Notes: generated by a model not told the origin, from the sequence alone. Shown: positions 16,080 to 25,783, counted from the first letter of the stretch. The stretch is DNA of 46,230 bases from Paracoccaceae bacterium (GCA_030066905.1 JASJAR010000015.1:1-46230); one strand, 5' to 3'. Translations and numbers: made by a program.

Positions 16080-17670
16080 AACCCGGCAGTTCCGGCAGGA
16101 CCGCGGCCATCATCCGCTGGAGCCGGGCATCGGCGGCCGCCTCGGTCTCGTTGCCCACGATCGGGGTCGTGAAGCGCACCAGCGCCCCGTCGGTGCGGCC
16201 GATCCGGAACCCGTCCTCCACCACCGAGAGCTTGGCGGCGAAATCGTTGGTGAACCGCTTGCCGCGCTGTTCGAACCAGTAATAGACGAGCTGGCGCTCG
16301 AGCCCTTTCTGGATCACCGCGCGGTTGACCTCGAAGGTCCCGTAGACGGTGTTCGGGAAGTCCACCGCATGGGGGTCGAGGCTGAACACCTCCCAGCCGC
16401 CGTTCGGCAGGCAGACTTCCGGCGAATGGATGCCCGAGCCCTCGGTCTGGCTGAGATAGAAGGCCGAGAAGAACCCGACCTCGGCGGCTTCCGAAGGCGC
16501 AGTGAAGCTTGCCGCGATGTAATCGTCGGCCGCCAGCACCGCGGCGACCTCCGGGTCGAGCTCGCCGGTCCAGCCCGACCAGCCGTCGAGGGCGCGCGGG
16601 AAGGTCGCAAAGCTCGCCCGGTCGGGCGCCGGCGCGGGCGGGGCCTTCAGCGCCGACCAGCCGAGCCCGACGAGAAGGGTCAGCCCGGCGGCGGCGGCCA
16701 GAGCCGCCGAGGGGCGGATCGCGGTGACGCGGGCGAGGATCGGGGCGAGCCCCTCGGTGTCGAAATCGATCGCGTCCGAAAGCGGCTTCGGGTCCCGGGT
16801 CATCCGCTGGAGGACCACCGCCATGACCATCAGAAGACCCACGCAGGCCAGAAAGATCACCCAGCCCTCGAAGAGATGCAGAAAGCCCTCGGCATGTTCG
16901 ATGCCGTAGTAATTGACTAGGATGCCGATCACCCCGATCCGGAAGGCGTTCATGAACACCGTGATCGGGGCGGCCGACAGCAGCAGAAGCGCTTTGTGCC
17001 AGAACGGGCCCCGGTAGAGGATCGCGAAGAGATAGGAGAAGCTTAAGATAGGGAAGAGATAGCGCAGCCCCGAACAGGCCTCGGCGACCTGGAGCTTATA
17101 GACGCCGAGATCGATGATGTTGCCTTCGAGGAAAACCGGGATGCCGGCAAGATCGACGAAGAAGACCCCGAGGACCGAACTCACCCCTTGCAGGAAGATC
17201 GTCATCTCCCAGTAGAGAAACTGCGGCAGGGGCAGCATGAAGACGAGATGGAAGACCGGCAATTGATGCCGGATGCCCCGGCGCCAGCCGAAGATCGTCA
17301 GCACCACGCCCGCGGTCCAGATGATGAAGGCATAGGTGACGATGTCGGGGATGTTGACGATATTGCCGAGGATGGCGACGAGCAGGGCGAAGGCGGTGAC
17401 GAGAACCCCCGGCCAGCGATCCGTCGGAGGGGTCTGCGGCAGGCCGCGATGGCGCAGTTCGCGCAGGAACAGATAGAGCGAGATCAGCGGGATCAGGGGG
17501 CCGTGGCTGTATTCCGGCGTGGCCCAGGCCTCGATCAGGGAGACGAACCCGATCCAGAACACCGGCAGGCTCGCGGCCAGCAGAAGGGCAAAGAGCGCCA
17601 GACCCGCTGGGTTCAGGCGAAACCCGGTCCTGCGGACCGAAAGCGGCTCTGACGGATATGTCTCGGCCAT
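16066..17670 (-). CDS. xrtD: Exosortase fused to EpsI domain, XrtD type (VPLPA-CTERM)
   Basis: A 534-residue protein. The N-terminal 300 residues form about eight membrane segments with the exosortase catalytic set: Cys199 in [13 protein letters not shown], Arg244 in [10 protein letters not shown] and a His in [16 protein letters not shown] (H259 or H265). The C-terminal 200 residues are an EpsI-type domain with [16 protein letters not shown]. The fused layout fits XrtD of Rhodobacterales, which cleaves and anchors VPLPA-CTERM proteins during export. I see no protein with such a tail in the window. It is divergent from wzz across the gap 17671-18014 and coupled to the beta-helix gene downstream. 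Confidence 0.88.
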   Translation of the reverse strand: MAETYPSEPLSVRRTGFRLNPAGLALFALLLAASLPVFWIGFVSLIEAWATPEYSHGPLIPLISLYLFLRELRHRGLPQTPPTDRWPGVLVTAFALLVAILGNIVNIPDIVTYAFIIWTAGVVLTIFGWRRGIRHQLPVFHLVFMLPLPQFLYWEMTIFLQGVSSVLGVFFVDLAGIPVFLEGNIIDLGVYKLQVAEACSGLRYLFPILSFSYLFAILYRGPFWHKALLLLSAAPITVFMNAFRIGVIGILVNYYGIEHAEGFLHLFEGWVIFLACVGLLMVMAVVLQRMTRDPKPLSDAIDFDTEGLAPILARVTAIRPSAALAAAAGLTLLVGLGWSALKAPPAPAPDRASFATFPRALDGWSGWTGELDPEVAAVLAADDYIAASFTAPSEAAEVGFFSAFYLSQTEGSGIHSPEVCLPNGGWEVFSLDPHAVDFPNTVYGTFEVNRAVIQKGLERQLVYYWFEQRGKRFTNDFAAKLSVVEDGFRIGRTDGALVRFTTPIVGNETEAAADARLQRMMAAVLPELPGYVPE

Positions 17671-18014
17671 CGGCCGTCTCCTATACGCGTTACTCGTCCA
17701 CCCCGGAGGTGCTGCGCCCCGGCAGGCGGTGTCTTACACAATCTGCGGTTTTCCTACCACCGCTGCGGCGGCCATTCTATGGCCTGGAAACAAAGCCGTG
17801 CAACCGCGCCGATTTGTCCGTCGATCGCACCAAGACGTCCGGCCCGTATGGACCCCGGAAGCGGCTGTCAGTATGGGTGGACGGAGACGCGCGGGCGGTG
17901 GGGGCCTCCCGGCAGACCCGCTCTGCCGGATCGCCATCGGCGTTGGCGAAGGGTGGGTCGGGCTGCTAAACCGACCTCTGGAATGGTGCAGACGGCGCAG
18001 TTGGAGACGCTGGG
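17671..18014. other. Divergent promoter gap between xrtD and wzz
   Basis: 344 bases with no convincing gene. It carries the GAAAC motif at 17783-17795 and moderately AT-rich stretches at about 17730-17760. Promoters for both divergent operons must lie here, but no hexamer pair is clear to me. Confidence 0.5.
17783..17795. promoter_or_regulatory. GAAAC-centred motif CCTGGAAACAAAG
   Basis: The left half matches the palindrome at 203-213 (CTGGAAACCAG), the right half the one at 9838-9850 (CTTTGAAACAAAG). It is centred about 120 bases from the xrtD start and 225 from the wzz start. It is followed by CCG, as is the copy at 33840 read on the minus strand. Confidence 0.45.
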
Positions 18015-19547
18015 ATGAATTTGGATTTCACTTTCTATCGTATGCTTCTGATCCGGCGCCTGCCGATCATGCTTTTGATCCTCATCATCGGCTCGGCGGC
18101 GGGGCTCGCCACGGCGATCAAGCTGCCGGCGATCTACGAGACCGAGGCCCGTCTTCTGGTCGAAAGCCCGCGCATCCCCGACGAACTCGCCGCCTCCACG
18201 GTGCGCATCAACACCGGCGAGCAGCTCGAAATCCTGCGCGAGCGGCTTTTGACCCGCGAAACCCTGATCGATCTCGCCAACGAGTTCGACGTCTTCGAAA
18301 ACCTGCGTTCGATGGCGCCCGACGTGGTCGTCGACAAGATGCGCGGGGCGACGCGCATCGCCTCGCGCGACCGGCGCAACAGCGCGACCATCGTGTCGAT
18401 CTCGTTCGCCTCCGAAGACCCCGAGATCTCCGCCCGGGTGGCCAACGGCTATGTGACGCTGCTTCTGGACGAGAACGTGCGGATGCGCACCGGGCTTGCC
18501 GAGAACACGCTCGACTTCTTCGAACTCGAAGTGGAGCGGCTGTCGAACGAATTGTCGGACCAGAGTGCGAAGATCCTCGCCTTCAAGACCGAGAATTCCG
18601 AGGCCCTGCCCGACGGGCAGGATTTCCGGCTGAACCGCCAGTCGATCCTGCTCGAGCGCCAGCGGCGCCTCGAAGGCGAGCTCGAATCGATCCGCGACCA
18701 GCGCGCCCGGGTGACCGAGATCTACCAGAGCACCGGCCGGGTCCGGGGGCTCGACGAGAACAACTCGCCGGCGATGCGCCAGCTCAGACAGCTCGAGCGC
18801 GAACTCGTCACCGCCCGGGCGACGTTTTCGGAGAACAACCCCAAGCTCAAGGTGATCGAGACCCGGATCGAGCTTCTGCGCCAGCAGGTCGATGCCGAGC
18901 TCGAGGACGGCTCGGTGGAGCAGACCGCCGAACAGACGATGTTCAACCTCACGATCGCCGAATTCGAAGCCCGCACGCAGACGATCAACGAGGAACTCGT
19001 CCGCATCAACGCCGAGCTCGACACCCTCGCCGTCGCCATCCAGCGCACCCCGCAGGTCGCCATCGAACTCGATTTCCTCGAACGCGACTACGACAATATC
19101 CGCGACCAGTATAACAGCGCGGTCGACCGCCTGGCCGCCGCCTCGACCGGCGAGCGCATCGAGGTCACCGCCCAGGGTCAGCGGATCACGCTCATCGAGG
19201 AGGCCACCGTGCCGCGGTCGCCCACGAGCCCGAACCGGCCGGTGATCGTGTCCGCCGGCGTCAGCGTCGGCCTCGGCGCCGCGATCGCGCTTTTCGTGTT
19301 CCTCGAACTCATCAACAGCACCGTCCGCCGCCCCGCGGAACTGACCTCCGCGCTCGGCATCGCCCCGCTGGCGACGATCCCGTTCATCGACACCCGCGAA
19401 AGCCGCCGGCGCCGCCTTGTCAAACGGCTGACGCTGTTTCTGATCGTCTTCGTGGCGCTGCCCGCGCTGATGTGGGCGGTCCACAGCTTCTACATGCCGC
19501 TCGACGACGCGCTGGATGTCATCTTCGCCCAGCTCGGCCTCATCTGA
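18015..19547 (+). CDS. Wzz/GumC-type polysaccharide co-polymerase
   Basis: A 510-residue protein. A membrane segment at about residues 16-36 leads into a periplasmic part with long charged heptad-like helices (about 165-400: FFELEVERLSNELSDQSAKI, LERQRRLEGELESIRDQRA). A second membrane segment at about 407-432 is preceded by the proline-rich ATVPRSPTSPNRP typical of the family, and a third lies near 472-492. It controls chain length together with the Wzy polymerase. There is no C-terminal Walker kinase domain, so any BY-kinase would be a separate protein. ugd follows 39 bases later in the same direction. Confidence 0.9.
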   Translation: MNLDFTFYRMLLIRRLPIMLLILIIGSAAGLATAIKLPAIYETEARLLVESPRIPDELAASTVRINTGEQLEILRERLLTRETLIDLANEFDVFENLRSMAPDVVVDKMRGATRIASRDRRNSATIVSISFASEDPEISARVANGYVTLLLDENVRMRTGLAENTLDFFELEVERLSNELSDQSAKILAFKTENSEALPDGQDFRLNRQSILLERQRRLEGELESIRDQRARVTEIYQSTGRVRGLDENNSPAMRQLRQLERELVTARATFSENNPKLKVIETRIELLRQQVDAELEDGSVEQTAEQTMFNLTIAEFEARTQTINEELVRINAELDTLAVAIQRTPQVAIELDFLERDYDNIRDQYNSAVDRLAAASTGERIEVTAQGQRITLIEEATVPRSPTSPNRPVIVSAGVSVGLGAAIALFVFLELINSTVRRPAELTSALGIAPLATIPFIDTRESRRRRLVKRLTLFLIVFVALPALMWAVHSFYMPLDDALDVIFAQLGLI

Positions 19548-19586
19548 CCGGCCCCGGTCCGGCGGCAAGCAAAGTAAGGACGTTCC

Positions 19587-20891
19587 ATGCGTATCGCGAT
19601 GATCGGAACCGGCTATGTCGGCCTCGTCTCCGGTGTCTGTTTTTCCGATTTCGGCCATGACGTGATCTGCGTCGACAAGAACGCCGACAAGATCGCCCAG
19701 CTCGAACGGGGCGAGATCCCGATCTACGAACCCGGCCTCGACCAGCTTCTGGCAAGGAACGTCGAGGCCGGCCGGCTCTCCTTCACCACCGATCTCGCCC
19801 AAGCCGTGGCCGGCGCGGACGCGGTCTTCATCGCCGTGGGCACGCCGACCCGGCGCGGCGACGGCCATGCAGACCTCACTTACGTCTTCGCCGCCGCCGA
19901 GGAGATCGCCGCCGCCCTCACCGGCTATGCCGTGGTGGTGACGAAATCCACCGTCCCGGTGGGCACCAATGCGCAGGTCAAGCAGATCGTCGCCAAGGCC
20001 AACCCGGCCGCCGCGTTCGATGTTGCCTCGAACCCCGAGTTCCTGCGCGAAGGGGCCGCGATCGACGATTTCATGCGCCCCGACCGGGTCGTGGTCGGGG
20101 TCGAGACCGAGCGCGCCGCCGAGGTGATGGCCGAAATCTACCGCCCGCTGTTTTTGCGCGACTTCCCGATCGTGACCACCGATCTGGCCAGCGCGGAGAT
20201 GATCAAATACGCCGCCAACGCGTTTCTGGCCACCAAGATCACCTTCATCAACGAGATCGCGGCCCTCTGCGAGAAGGTCTCGGCGGATGTGAAGGAGGTC
20301 TCGAAGGGGATCGGGCTCGACGGGCGGATCGGCAACAAGTTCCTTCATGCCGGCCCGGGCTATGGCGGCTCGTGTTTCCCCAAGGACACCTCGGCCCTGG
20401 CGCGGATCGGCCAGGAGCACGCGGTGCCCCAGAACATCGTCGAGACGGTGATCCGGGTGAACGACGGCGTGAAGCACCGGATGATCGGCAAGCTCAAAGA
20501 CCTCTGCGACGACAGCTTCAACGGCAAGACCGTCGCGGTCCTCGGGGTGACGTTCAAACCCAATACCGACGACATGCGCGACGCGCCCGCGCTGACCATC
20601 GTGCCGGCGCTTGTGGGCGGCGGGGCGACGGTGCGGGTGGTCGACCCCCAGGGCCGGCGCGAGGGCGAGGCGCTCCTGCCCGGCGTCGAATGGGTCGACG
20701 ACCCCTATGCGGCGGCGGCCGGGGCCGACCTCGTCGTGATCCTCACCGAATGGAACGAGTTCCGCGCCCTCGATCTGGGGCGGCTGAGGCAGTCCATGCG
20801 CACCGCGCGGATGGCGGATCTGCGGAACATCTACGCCCGCGAGGACGTCCTCGGGGCGGGCTTTGCCGATTACGTCGCCATCGGCCGCTAG
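19587..20891 (+). CDS. ugd: UDP-glucose 6-dehydrogenase
   Basis: A 434-residue enzyme with the full signature: NAD-binding MRIAMIGTGYVGLVSGVCF at the start, STVPVGTNAQ, NPEFLREGAAIDDF, the KYAANAF helix (Lys207) and the catalytic Cys263 in YGGSCFPKD. It oxidises UDP-glucose twice to UDP-glucuronate in the cytoplasm, using two NAD+. The acid sugar is a likely building block for this polysaccharide; the PssD/PssE-type pair at 34158-35101 belongs to a family that can transfer it. It lies downstream of wzz with a 39-base gap, probably in the same operon. Confidence 0.97.
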   Translation: MRIAMIGTGYVGLVSGVCFSDFGHDVICVDKNADKIAQLERGEIPIYEPGLDQLLARNVEAGRLSFTTDLAQAVAGADAVFIAVGTPTRRGDGHADLTYVFAAAEEIAAALTGYAVVVTKSTVPVGTNAQVKQIVAKANPAAAFDVASNPEFLREGAAIDDFMRPDRVVVGVETERAAEVMAEIYRPLFLRDFPIVTTDLASAEMIKYAANAFLATKITFINEIAALCEKVSADVKEVSKGIGLDGRIGNKFLHAGPGYGGSCFPKDTSALARIGQEHAVPQNIVETVIRVNDGVKHRMIGKLKDLCDDSFNGKTVAVLGVTFKPNTDDMRDAPALTIVPALVGGGATVRVVDPQGRREGEALLPGVEWVDDPYAAAAGADLVVILTEWNEFRALDLGRLRQSMRTARMADLRNIYAREDVLGAGFADYVAIGR

Positions 20892-20902
20892 GGGGTAAGC
20901 CC

Positions 20903-20926
20903 GGGGGCGGACATCGGTCGGCCCCC
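20903..20926. terminator. Possible bidirectional terminator hairpin
   Basis: GGGGGC (20903-20908) pairs with GCCCCC (20921-20926) between the converging ugd and beta-helix genes. There is no T run, so this is tentative. Confidence 0.35.
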
Positions 20927-20927
20927 C

Positions 20928-23012
20928 TCAGAGCACCGCGGCGAGCTTGAGGATGAACGGGCTCGCGCCGCGGTCCTCCCAGCCGGCGGCGATCCCGAAG
21001 AAATCCTCGATCCGCGGCTGGCTGTTGGCGAGCCCGCCGGGATAGGGGGTGAGGATGTTGGCAGAGAAATTCCCCGACATCACCCCGTCCGAGGCGGTGG
21101 TGGGAAACTGGTCGAGCCCGTTCATGACGTTGTTCTCGCCCCGGACCGAGGCGGCATCGTTGTCCTCCGCCGAGATCCGGATCTTCGACTGCACCGAATT
21201 GTCCCGCACCAGCACGTTCCGGCGGCAGCGCTTGAGGAAGATGCCGTTGTTGCGCGGCCAGATCACCAGGTTCTCGGCGACCAGGAAATCGGTGATGTCG
21301 AACGTGTCCTGCATCGCGAGACCCTGGGCGAACATCTGGTCGATCGACGAGCCGGAGCCGTCGTCGATAAGCACGTTGCGGGCAAACAGCCCCGCCACGC
21401 TGCCGGCCTGGAACTGCACCAGATCGGCATGGGCGGCGGGGTTCTCGTAGGAGATATAGCCGAAGACGTTGTGGCGCATCACCGCATGGCGGGCGACGTT
21501 GATGTTCAGGATGTCCTTATTGTTGGTGTTCCGCCAGCAGATGTTCTGCTCGAAGGTCAGCGTATCGCAGCGGATCCCCCATTGGTGCTGGCCGCCCGCG
21601 GGGCGCGCGGTGCAGTAGCGCATCGTGAAATCGCCCTCGTGGAGCCCGCCGCCCAGGGGGTAGCCGACGATGTTGGGCGACCGGATCTCGCAATATTCCA
21701 CGACGAGGAGGGTGTTGTAGCCCACCCCGCTGATCTGGCTGTTGAGCTCGTTGCACTTGAACCCGACGAGGGTGAGGTTGTGGCTGTAGCGGATGTTGAG
21801 CACGTTCACGTTCACCCCGTGCAGGGTCCGGCAGCGCAAGGTGAGCCGCTTGGCGCCGAGATTGGAGAAATCGAGCGTTGCCCCGGTATCGGTGAAATCG
21901 TCGAACACGAGCTCCGCCCCGTCCGGCGCGGCCTCGATCGCGGCGCGGAACCCGCTGGGGCTCGTCGGCGCATCGGTCGCCGTCTTCACCTCGTAGGCCG
22001 GCACCATCGCCGCCTTGCCGTTGCCGCCGGCATAGGTGGCAAAGAGCGGGTCCGAGAAATAGGCCGGCTCGGGGTAGACCCAGCCCCGGGCGGTATAGAC
22101 GGTGCCGCCGTAGCTGGCGGTGACCACTAGCTCGCCCGCACCGACGATCCTGGCCTGGCCGGCCGAAAAGCTGTCGGTGATGTCGACCCCGTCGAGGGTC
22201 GCGAGCCGGATCGTGAACTCGGTCGCGCCGGCGGTGCCGAACTGACCGGTCTCGAGCCGGACGTCCATGTCGCTTTCGAGATGGCGGGGCGAGAGATAGA
22301 CCGTGCCGTCCTCGACCCCGTCATGGGCGCCGGTGCCGCCGCCGGCGCCGGCCGCGGTCGTGGCAAAGGCGGTCACGCTTTCGGCCGAAAAGTACGACAC
22401 CCCGCCCACGACAACCTCATGGACGGCATGTTCGAAATAGGCCGTCTCGGCGGTGAGCCCCGAATAGGTGCGGCTCTTCTGGCCGGCCGCGGAGACCGCC
22501 AGCGCCTCGGTGGCCGCCGCCTGCACCCCGGCCGCGCCGAGCGGGGCGGCGCTTTCGCTGACCAGCCGGTAGAGCGTGCCCTCGGCGGTATCGGTGGTCA
22601 CCCTGAGCGTCGCGGTGGTCTCCCCGACCCCGCCGGTTGCCCCCGACAGGACGGGCAGGATCGCGAAATCGGGCACCTGCGGCGCGTCGAGCTGTTGCAG
22701 CAGGGCCAGATCGCTGACCCGGACCAGAAGCCAGGCGGTACGGATCGCCCCGGCCCCCGCAAAGCTCGAATTCGAAACCCGCGACACCATCGTCTGGTTC
22801 GCCGCGGTGGCGACCGCCGGGACGAGCCCGAGGCTCGCATCCCCGAACCAGGGCCGGATCTGGTAATCGCCGCCGAGCGCGTCGAGAAACCCCTGATCGA
22901 CGGTGGAGACGATCCGCCCGGGCTGGGCCGGGCTTTCGGCGATCGACAGCGTCGCGTCGTTGAGGTCCGGCGTCCCGGTGGTGGCGACATAGGTGGAGAC
23001 GAGGTTTGCCAT
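20928..23012 (-). CDS. Right-handed beta-helix protein of a spike-like operon
   Basis: A 694-residue protein with no signal peptide. The N-terminus (MANLVSTYVATTGTPDLNDA) and a middle part with short beta domains are followed by a parallel beta-helix from about residue 360 to 670 (LTLRCRTLHGVNVNVLNIRYSHNLTLVGFKCNELN, FLVAENLVIWPRNNGIFLKRCRRNVLVRDNSVQSK). Such helices are common in phage tailspikes that bind or cut polysaccharides, and in polysaccharide lyases. It starts 3 bases after the fibre-like gene and is the third gene of the set beginning with the spike-base protein. I infer a polysaccharide-binding or cleaving spike; catalytic residues are not identifiable. Confidence 0.72.
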   Translation of the reverse strand: MANLVSTYVATTGTPDLNDATLSIAESPAQPGRIVSTVDQGFLDALGGDYQIRPWFGDASLGLVPAVATAANQTMVSRVSNSSFAGAGAIRTAWLLVRVSDLALLQQLDAPQVPDFAILPVLSGATGGVGETTATLRVTTDTAEGTLYRLVSESAAPLGAAGVQAAATEALAVSAAGQKSRTYSGLTAETAYFEHAVHEVVVGGVSYFSAESVTAFATTAAGAGGGTGAHDGVEDGTVYLSPRHLESDMDVRLETGQFGTAGATEFTIRLATLDGVDITDSFSAGQARIVGAGELVVTASYGGTVYTARGWVYPEPAYFSDPLFATYAGGNGKAAMVPAYEVKTATDAPTSPSGFRAAIEAAPDGAELVFDDFTDTGATLDFSNLGAKRLTLRCRTLHGVNVNVLNIRYSHNLTLVGFKCNELNSQISGVGYNTLLVVEYCEIRSPNIVGYPLGGGLHEGDFTMRYCTARPAGGQHQWGIRCDTLTFEQNICWRNTNNKDILNINVARHAVMRHNVFGYISYENPAAHADLVQFQAGSVAGLFARNVLIDDGSGSSIDQMFAQGLAMQDTFDITDFLVAENLVIWPRNNGIFLKRCRRNVLVRDNSVQSKIRISAEDNDAASVRGENNVMNGLDQFPTTASDGVMSGNFSANILTPYPGGLANSQPRIEDFFGIAAGWEDRGASPFILKLAAVL

Positions 23013-23015
23013 GGG

Positions 23016-25445
23016 TCAGCTCAATGCAAGCGCCATGCCGCCCATGCCGCCGGGGGGCGACGTGGGACAGATGGCGGCGATGTCGAGGAGGGGGCGGGAC
23101 GGCGTCGCCGCCGTCCGCCCGGTGGTGACGTGCTCGTTCGAGCGCAGGTCGTGGGTCTCGATCTCAGCCGGGGCATCGGTGCCGCCGAAGCCCGCGCCGG
23201 AGGTGTTCGAGGCAAAGGCCATCGCGGCCAGAACCCCGCCGGCATAGGTCGGCAGACCGATGTCGAGGCTCGTGGCCGAGCCGTTGCCGAGCGCGGTGGC
23301 GGCCTCGGTGGAGACCTTGTCGCCGCGCACCACCTGGACGGCGAATTCGTAGCCCGTGGCCGCGTCGAGGGTGATGTCGATATCCCCCGACGCCCCGTCG
23401 GGCAGCGCGACCTTCAGGACCGATTTCGCCCAGCCCGCACTGGCCTCGCCGGCAAGCTCGGTGGCCGGCATTCCGGCCACGCTCACCCCGGTGACCGCCG
23501 TCGTGGTATCGGCGGTGAAGGCGGTGACCAGAAGATAGATCACCCGGTCGGGCGCCGGCGCGCCGAGATCGGCCGCGGCGAAACTCTCGTTCGCCCGGCG
23601 CACCGAGGAGTTCGACGTGTAAAGGAGCCCGCCGACGAGATCGGCCTCGAACCCCGCCACCGAGGTCGAGATATCGACGACGTCCGAGACGAGGGTCGCA
23701 GCGTTGCCCTTGGCGTCCTGGGCAAAGACATGGAGCCGGTAGGACACCCCCGGCGCCAGGCCCGTGGCCGAGGCCGTCTGCACCCCGGCGGCCACCGCGT
23801 CGCCCGAGATCGTGAACGCCGCGCCGGTGCCGGCGGAAAGGTCGGCAAGGCTCGGGGCGGCGGCGACGTCGTAAAGGCTCATCCGCCAGGCCAGGGCCTC
23901 GTCGGCGGTGAACGAGATATCGACATCCGTCTGGCCGGTGAGCGCGATCGCCGCGCCGCTGATCGAGGGTCCGACCGTGTCGAGGTCGAACGGGCCGGCC
24001 ACCGCCACATCCGCATCCGTGCCGTTCTGCGGCAGCACGTGCAGAAAGAAGCTCCCCGACAGCCCGTCGGCGATGGCGACCGAGGTCTGGCCCCCCGTCG
24101 CCCAGGTATCGGCGAGATAGTCGACGGCGCCGGGGGCGGTTTCGGTAAGGAGTTCGGCCGCGCTATGGGCCGCGGCGCGCGACGAGATCGCGAGGCGCAC
24201 GGCCGACGGCTTGTCGATGGTGTAGGTCACCGAAAGATCGCCGTCGGCCCCCTGCTCCCCGATCGACAGAAGGCTGATCTCGGCCGGAAGCGGCGGCGGC
24301 AGGACCACGTCGGTCGGCAGGCTGTCCTCGCTGGCCTGGCCGAGGGCATTGGTTTCGATCTGCCGGAAATAGACCGACTGCCCTTCGGCCGCGGCCGGAA
24401 CGACGAGGCTGTCGCCGGTCGCCCCGGCGATGGGGTTGTCGTCGCCGAAATGCCATTCGCCCGAGGGCTCGGGCGCGGGGTCGCCGCTCACCGCGCCCCG
24501 GGCAGCGGTCAGAAGCGCGCCGACCTCCGGGGTGCCGGTGACGACGGGGGCCGACAGGATCACCGGGGCGGCGAAGGCGCTCACCTGCATCCCGGCGGCC
24601 GCAGCCTCGGCGGTGCCGCCGGAATTCGACCGGGTCTCGACGGCCGAGAGCACCGCGCCGCTGTCGGCGAGGCCGACGACATAGGCCGTCCCGGTGGCGC
24701 CGGGAATGTCGGTGCCGTCCCGGGTCCAGCGGAAGGCCGGGGCGGCCCCGGAGGCCTCGGTCCAGACACCGGGGGCGAGGCTGAGCGTCGCCCCGAAGGC
24801 CGCCGCGCCGGAGATCGTCGGCGGGGTGTCGGCCACGGGGGGCGCATGGCGCACGGTGGCGATCTCGACGAGCTGGGAGACGAGCCCCTCGGGCATCACC
24901 CGGCAGGAGAGCAGGGCGAGATCCGCACTTGCCGGCACGGTGAAGGCGGCCGCCGTGGCCCCCGGCACCGGCACGCCGTCGAGCCGCCAGTCATAGGCCA
25001 CCGGCGCGGTGACCGACGGCAGGGTGAGGGCGATTTCGGCACCGATCTCGGCGGTGGGCCCGTGGGTCGGGTTGTTCGAAAGCCCCCCGACCGAGACGAC
25101 GAAGCCCGCCGCGCCGACGCTCAACGGGAAGGCGGCCTCGGCCACGCCGCCGCCATTGACCGCAAGGATCCGCACCGGCAGCCCGTCCTGCGCCCCGGTG
25201 GCCGCGGTATCGACGCTCACGCTCCCCGTGGCCGCATCGATCGAGACCCCCGGCACCGGGGCGGCCAGGGCGAAGACGAGATCGGCGCCGGAAAACACCG
25301 CCGCCGCCGCCACCGTGACGGTCCCGGTGCCGGGCTCGAGGACCAGGGGGTCGAGACTGCCGGCGACGACGGGCGGGGCGACGCTCTGGCCGAGGGGGGC
25401 CGGTGCCGGGGCGCCCGCCAGACCGACTGCGAGACCGATCAGCAC
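23016..25445 (-). CDS. Large Ig-like/fibre protein next to spike base (GhsB-position)
   Basis: An 809-residue protein beginning at GTG 25445 (VLIGLAVGLAGAPAPAPLGQ), overlapping the end of the spike-base gene by 7 bases. The region is built of Ig-like or fibronectin-like beta domains. One repeat type resembles those in phage fibres: WRLDGVPVPGATAAAFTV, and FRWTRDGTDIPGATGTAYVVGLADSGAVLS, with W..DG..IPGAT as the repeated core. A domain with DVVDISTSVAGFEADL and YLLVTAFTADTTTAVTGVSVAG follows. In R. capsulatus the gene after GhsA encodes the head-spike fibre GhsB; position and size suggest the same kind of role here. The frame is open 103 codons upstream only as a shadow of the spike-base gene. 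Confidence 0.72.
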   Translation of the reverse strand: MLIGLAVGLAGAPAPAPLGQSVAPPVVAGSLDPLVLEPGTGTVTVAAAAVFSGADLVFALAAPVPGVSIDAATGSVSVDTAATGAQDGLPVRILAVNGGGVAEAAFPLSVGAAGFVVSVGGLSNNPTHGPTAEIGAEIALTLPSVTAPVAYDWRLDGVPVPGATAAAFTVPASADLALLSCRVMPEGLVSQLVEIATVRHAPPVADTPPTISGAAAFGATLSLAPGVWTEASGAAPAFRWTRDGTDIPGATGTAYVVGLADSGAVLSAVETRSNSGGTAEAAAAGMQVSAFAAPVILSAPVVTGTPEVGALLTAARGAVSGDPAPEPSGEWHFGDDNPIAGATGDSLVVPAAAEGQSVYFRQIETNALGQASEDSLPTDVVLPPPLPAEISLLSIGEQGADGDLSVTYTIDKPSAVRLAISSRAAAHSAAELLTETAPGAVDYLADTWATGGQTSVAIADGLSGSFFLHVLPQNGTDADVAVAGPFDLDTVGPSISGAAIALTGQTDVDISFTADEALAWRMSLYDVAAAPSLADLSAGTGAAFTISGDAVAAGVQTASATGLAPGVSYRLHVFAQDAKGNAATLVSDVVDISTSVAGFEADLVGGLLYTSNSSVRRANESFAAADLGAPAPDRVIYLLVTAFTADTTTAVTGVSVAGMPATELAGEASAGWAKSVLKVALPDGASGDIDITLDAATGYEFAVQVVRGDKVSTEAATALGNGSATSLDIGLPTYAGGVLAAMAFASNTSGAGFGGTDAPAEIETHDLRSNEHVTTGRTAATPSRPLLDIAAICPTSPPGGMGGMALALS

Positions 25446-25699
25446 AGCGCGACGATCCCCGTGGCCGTGGTGCCCGTGGCCCAGATCCGCGACACCCGGA
25501 TCGGGAACAGCGCCCCGGCGGCGACATAGACCGTACCGGTCTCGCCGCCGATCGTGGTCACCCGCACCGTGCCGGTCTGGGCGACGTTGAGCGCCCGGCT
25601 CGGCCAGGCGAGATCGGCGGCATCGTCTGGGGTGACCTCGGCGACATGAAGGGCCGGGCTTTCGAGACTGGGCTGATGGCCCTCGAACGGGTCGGACAT
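25439..25699 (-). CDS. Spike base protein, Rcc01079 (GhsA) family
   Basis: An 86-residue protein starting at ATG 25699 with a good AGGAG ribosome-binding site. The family marks are clear: DPFEGHQPSLESPA near the start, VTPDDAADL, RALNVAQTGTVRV, VYVAAGALFPIRVSRI and ATGTTATGIV near the end. Rcc01079 (GhsA) is the base of the head spikes of the R. capsulatus gene transfer agent, and those spikes are reported to bind the polysaccharide capsule. No other capsid, portal, terminase or tail gene is seen here, so this is a stand-alone spike module. A perfect CtrA box (25784-25798) lies 85 bases upstream. Confidence 0.85.
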   Translation of the reverse strand: MSDPFEGHQPSLESPALHVAEVTPDDAADLAWPSRALNVAQTGTVRVTTIGGETGTVYVAAGALFPIRVSRIWATGTTATGIVALC

Positions 25700-25783
25700 G
25701 GGGCAAACTCCTGAAGGAAAGCGCATATCTCCGCGGTCCGGTCGCGGGCCGCAAAGATCGGGCAGGACCCTAGGAGGCGGCTG

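Noticed and set aside
17868..20477. Open frame of 869 codons on the minus strand
   Set aside because: Antisense to wzz and ugd, both of which have clear families; the translation is low complexity.
22281..25529. Open frame of 1082 codons on the plus strand
   Set aside because: It is antisense to the spike operon; the translation is Arg/Gly/Asp-rich with no domains, as expected for a shadow frame in very GC-rich DNA.
25446..25754. N-terminal extension of the fibre protein by 103 codons
   Set aside because: That part is an out-of-frame reading of the spike-base gene and is Arg/His/Pro-rich; GTG 25445 gives a normal short hydrophobic start overlapping the spike-base stop.
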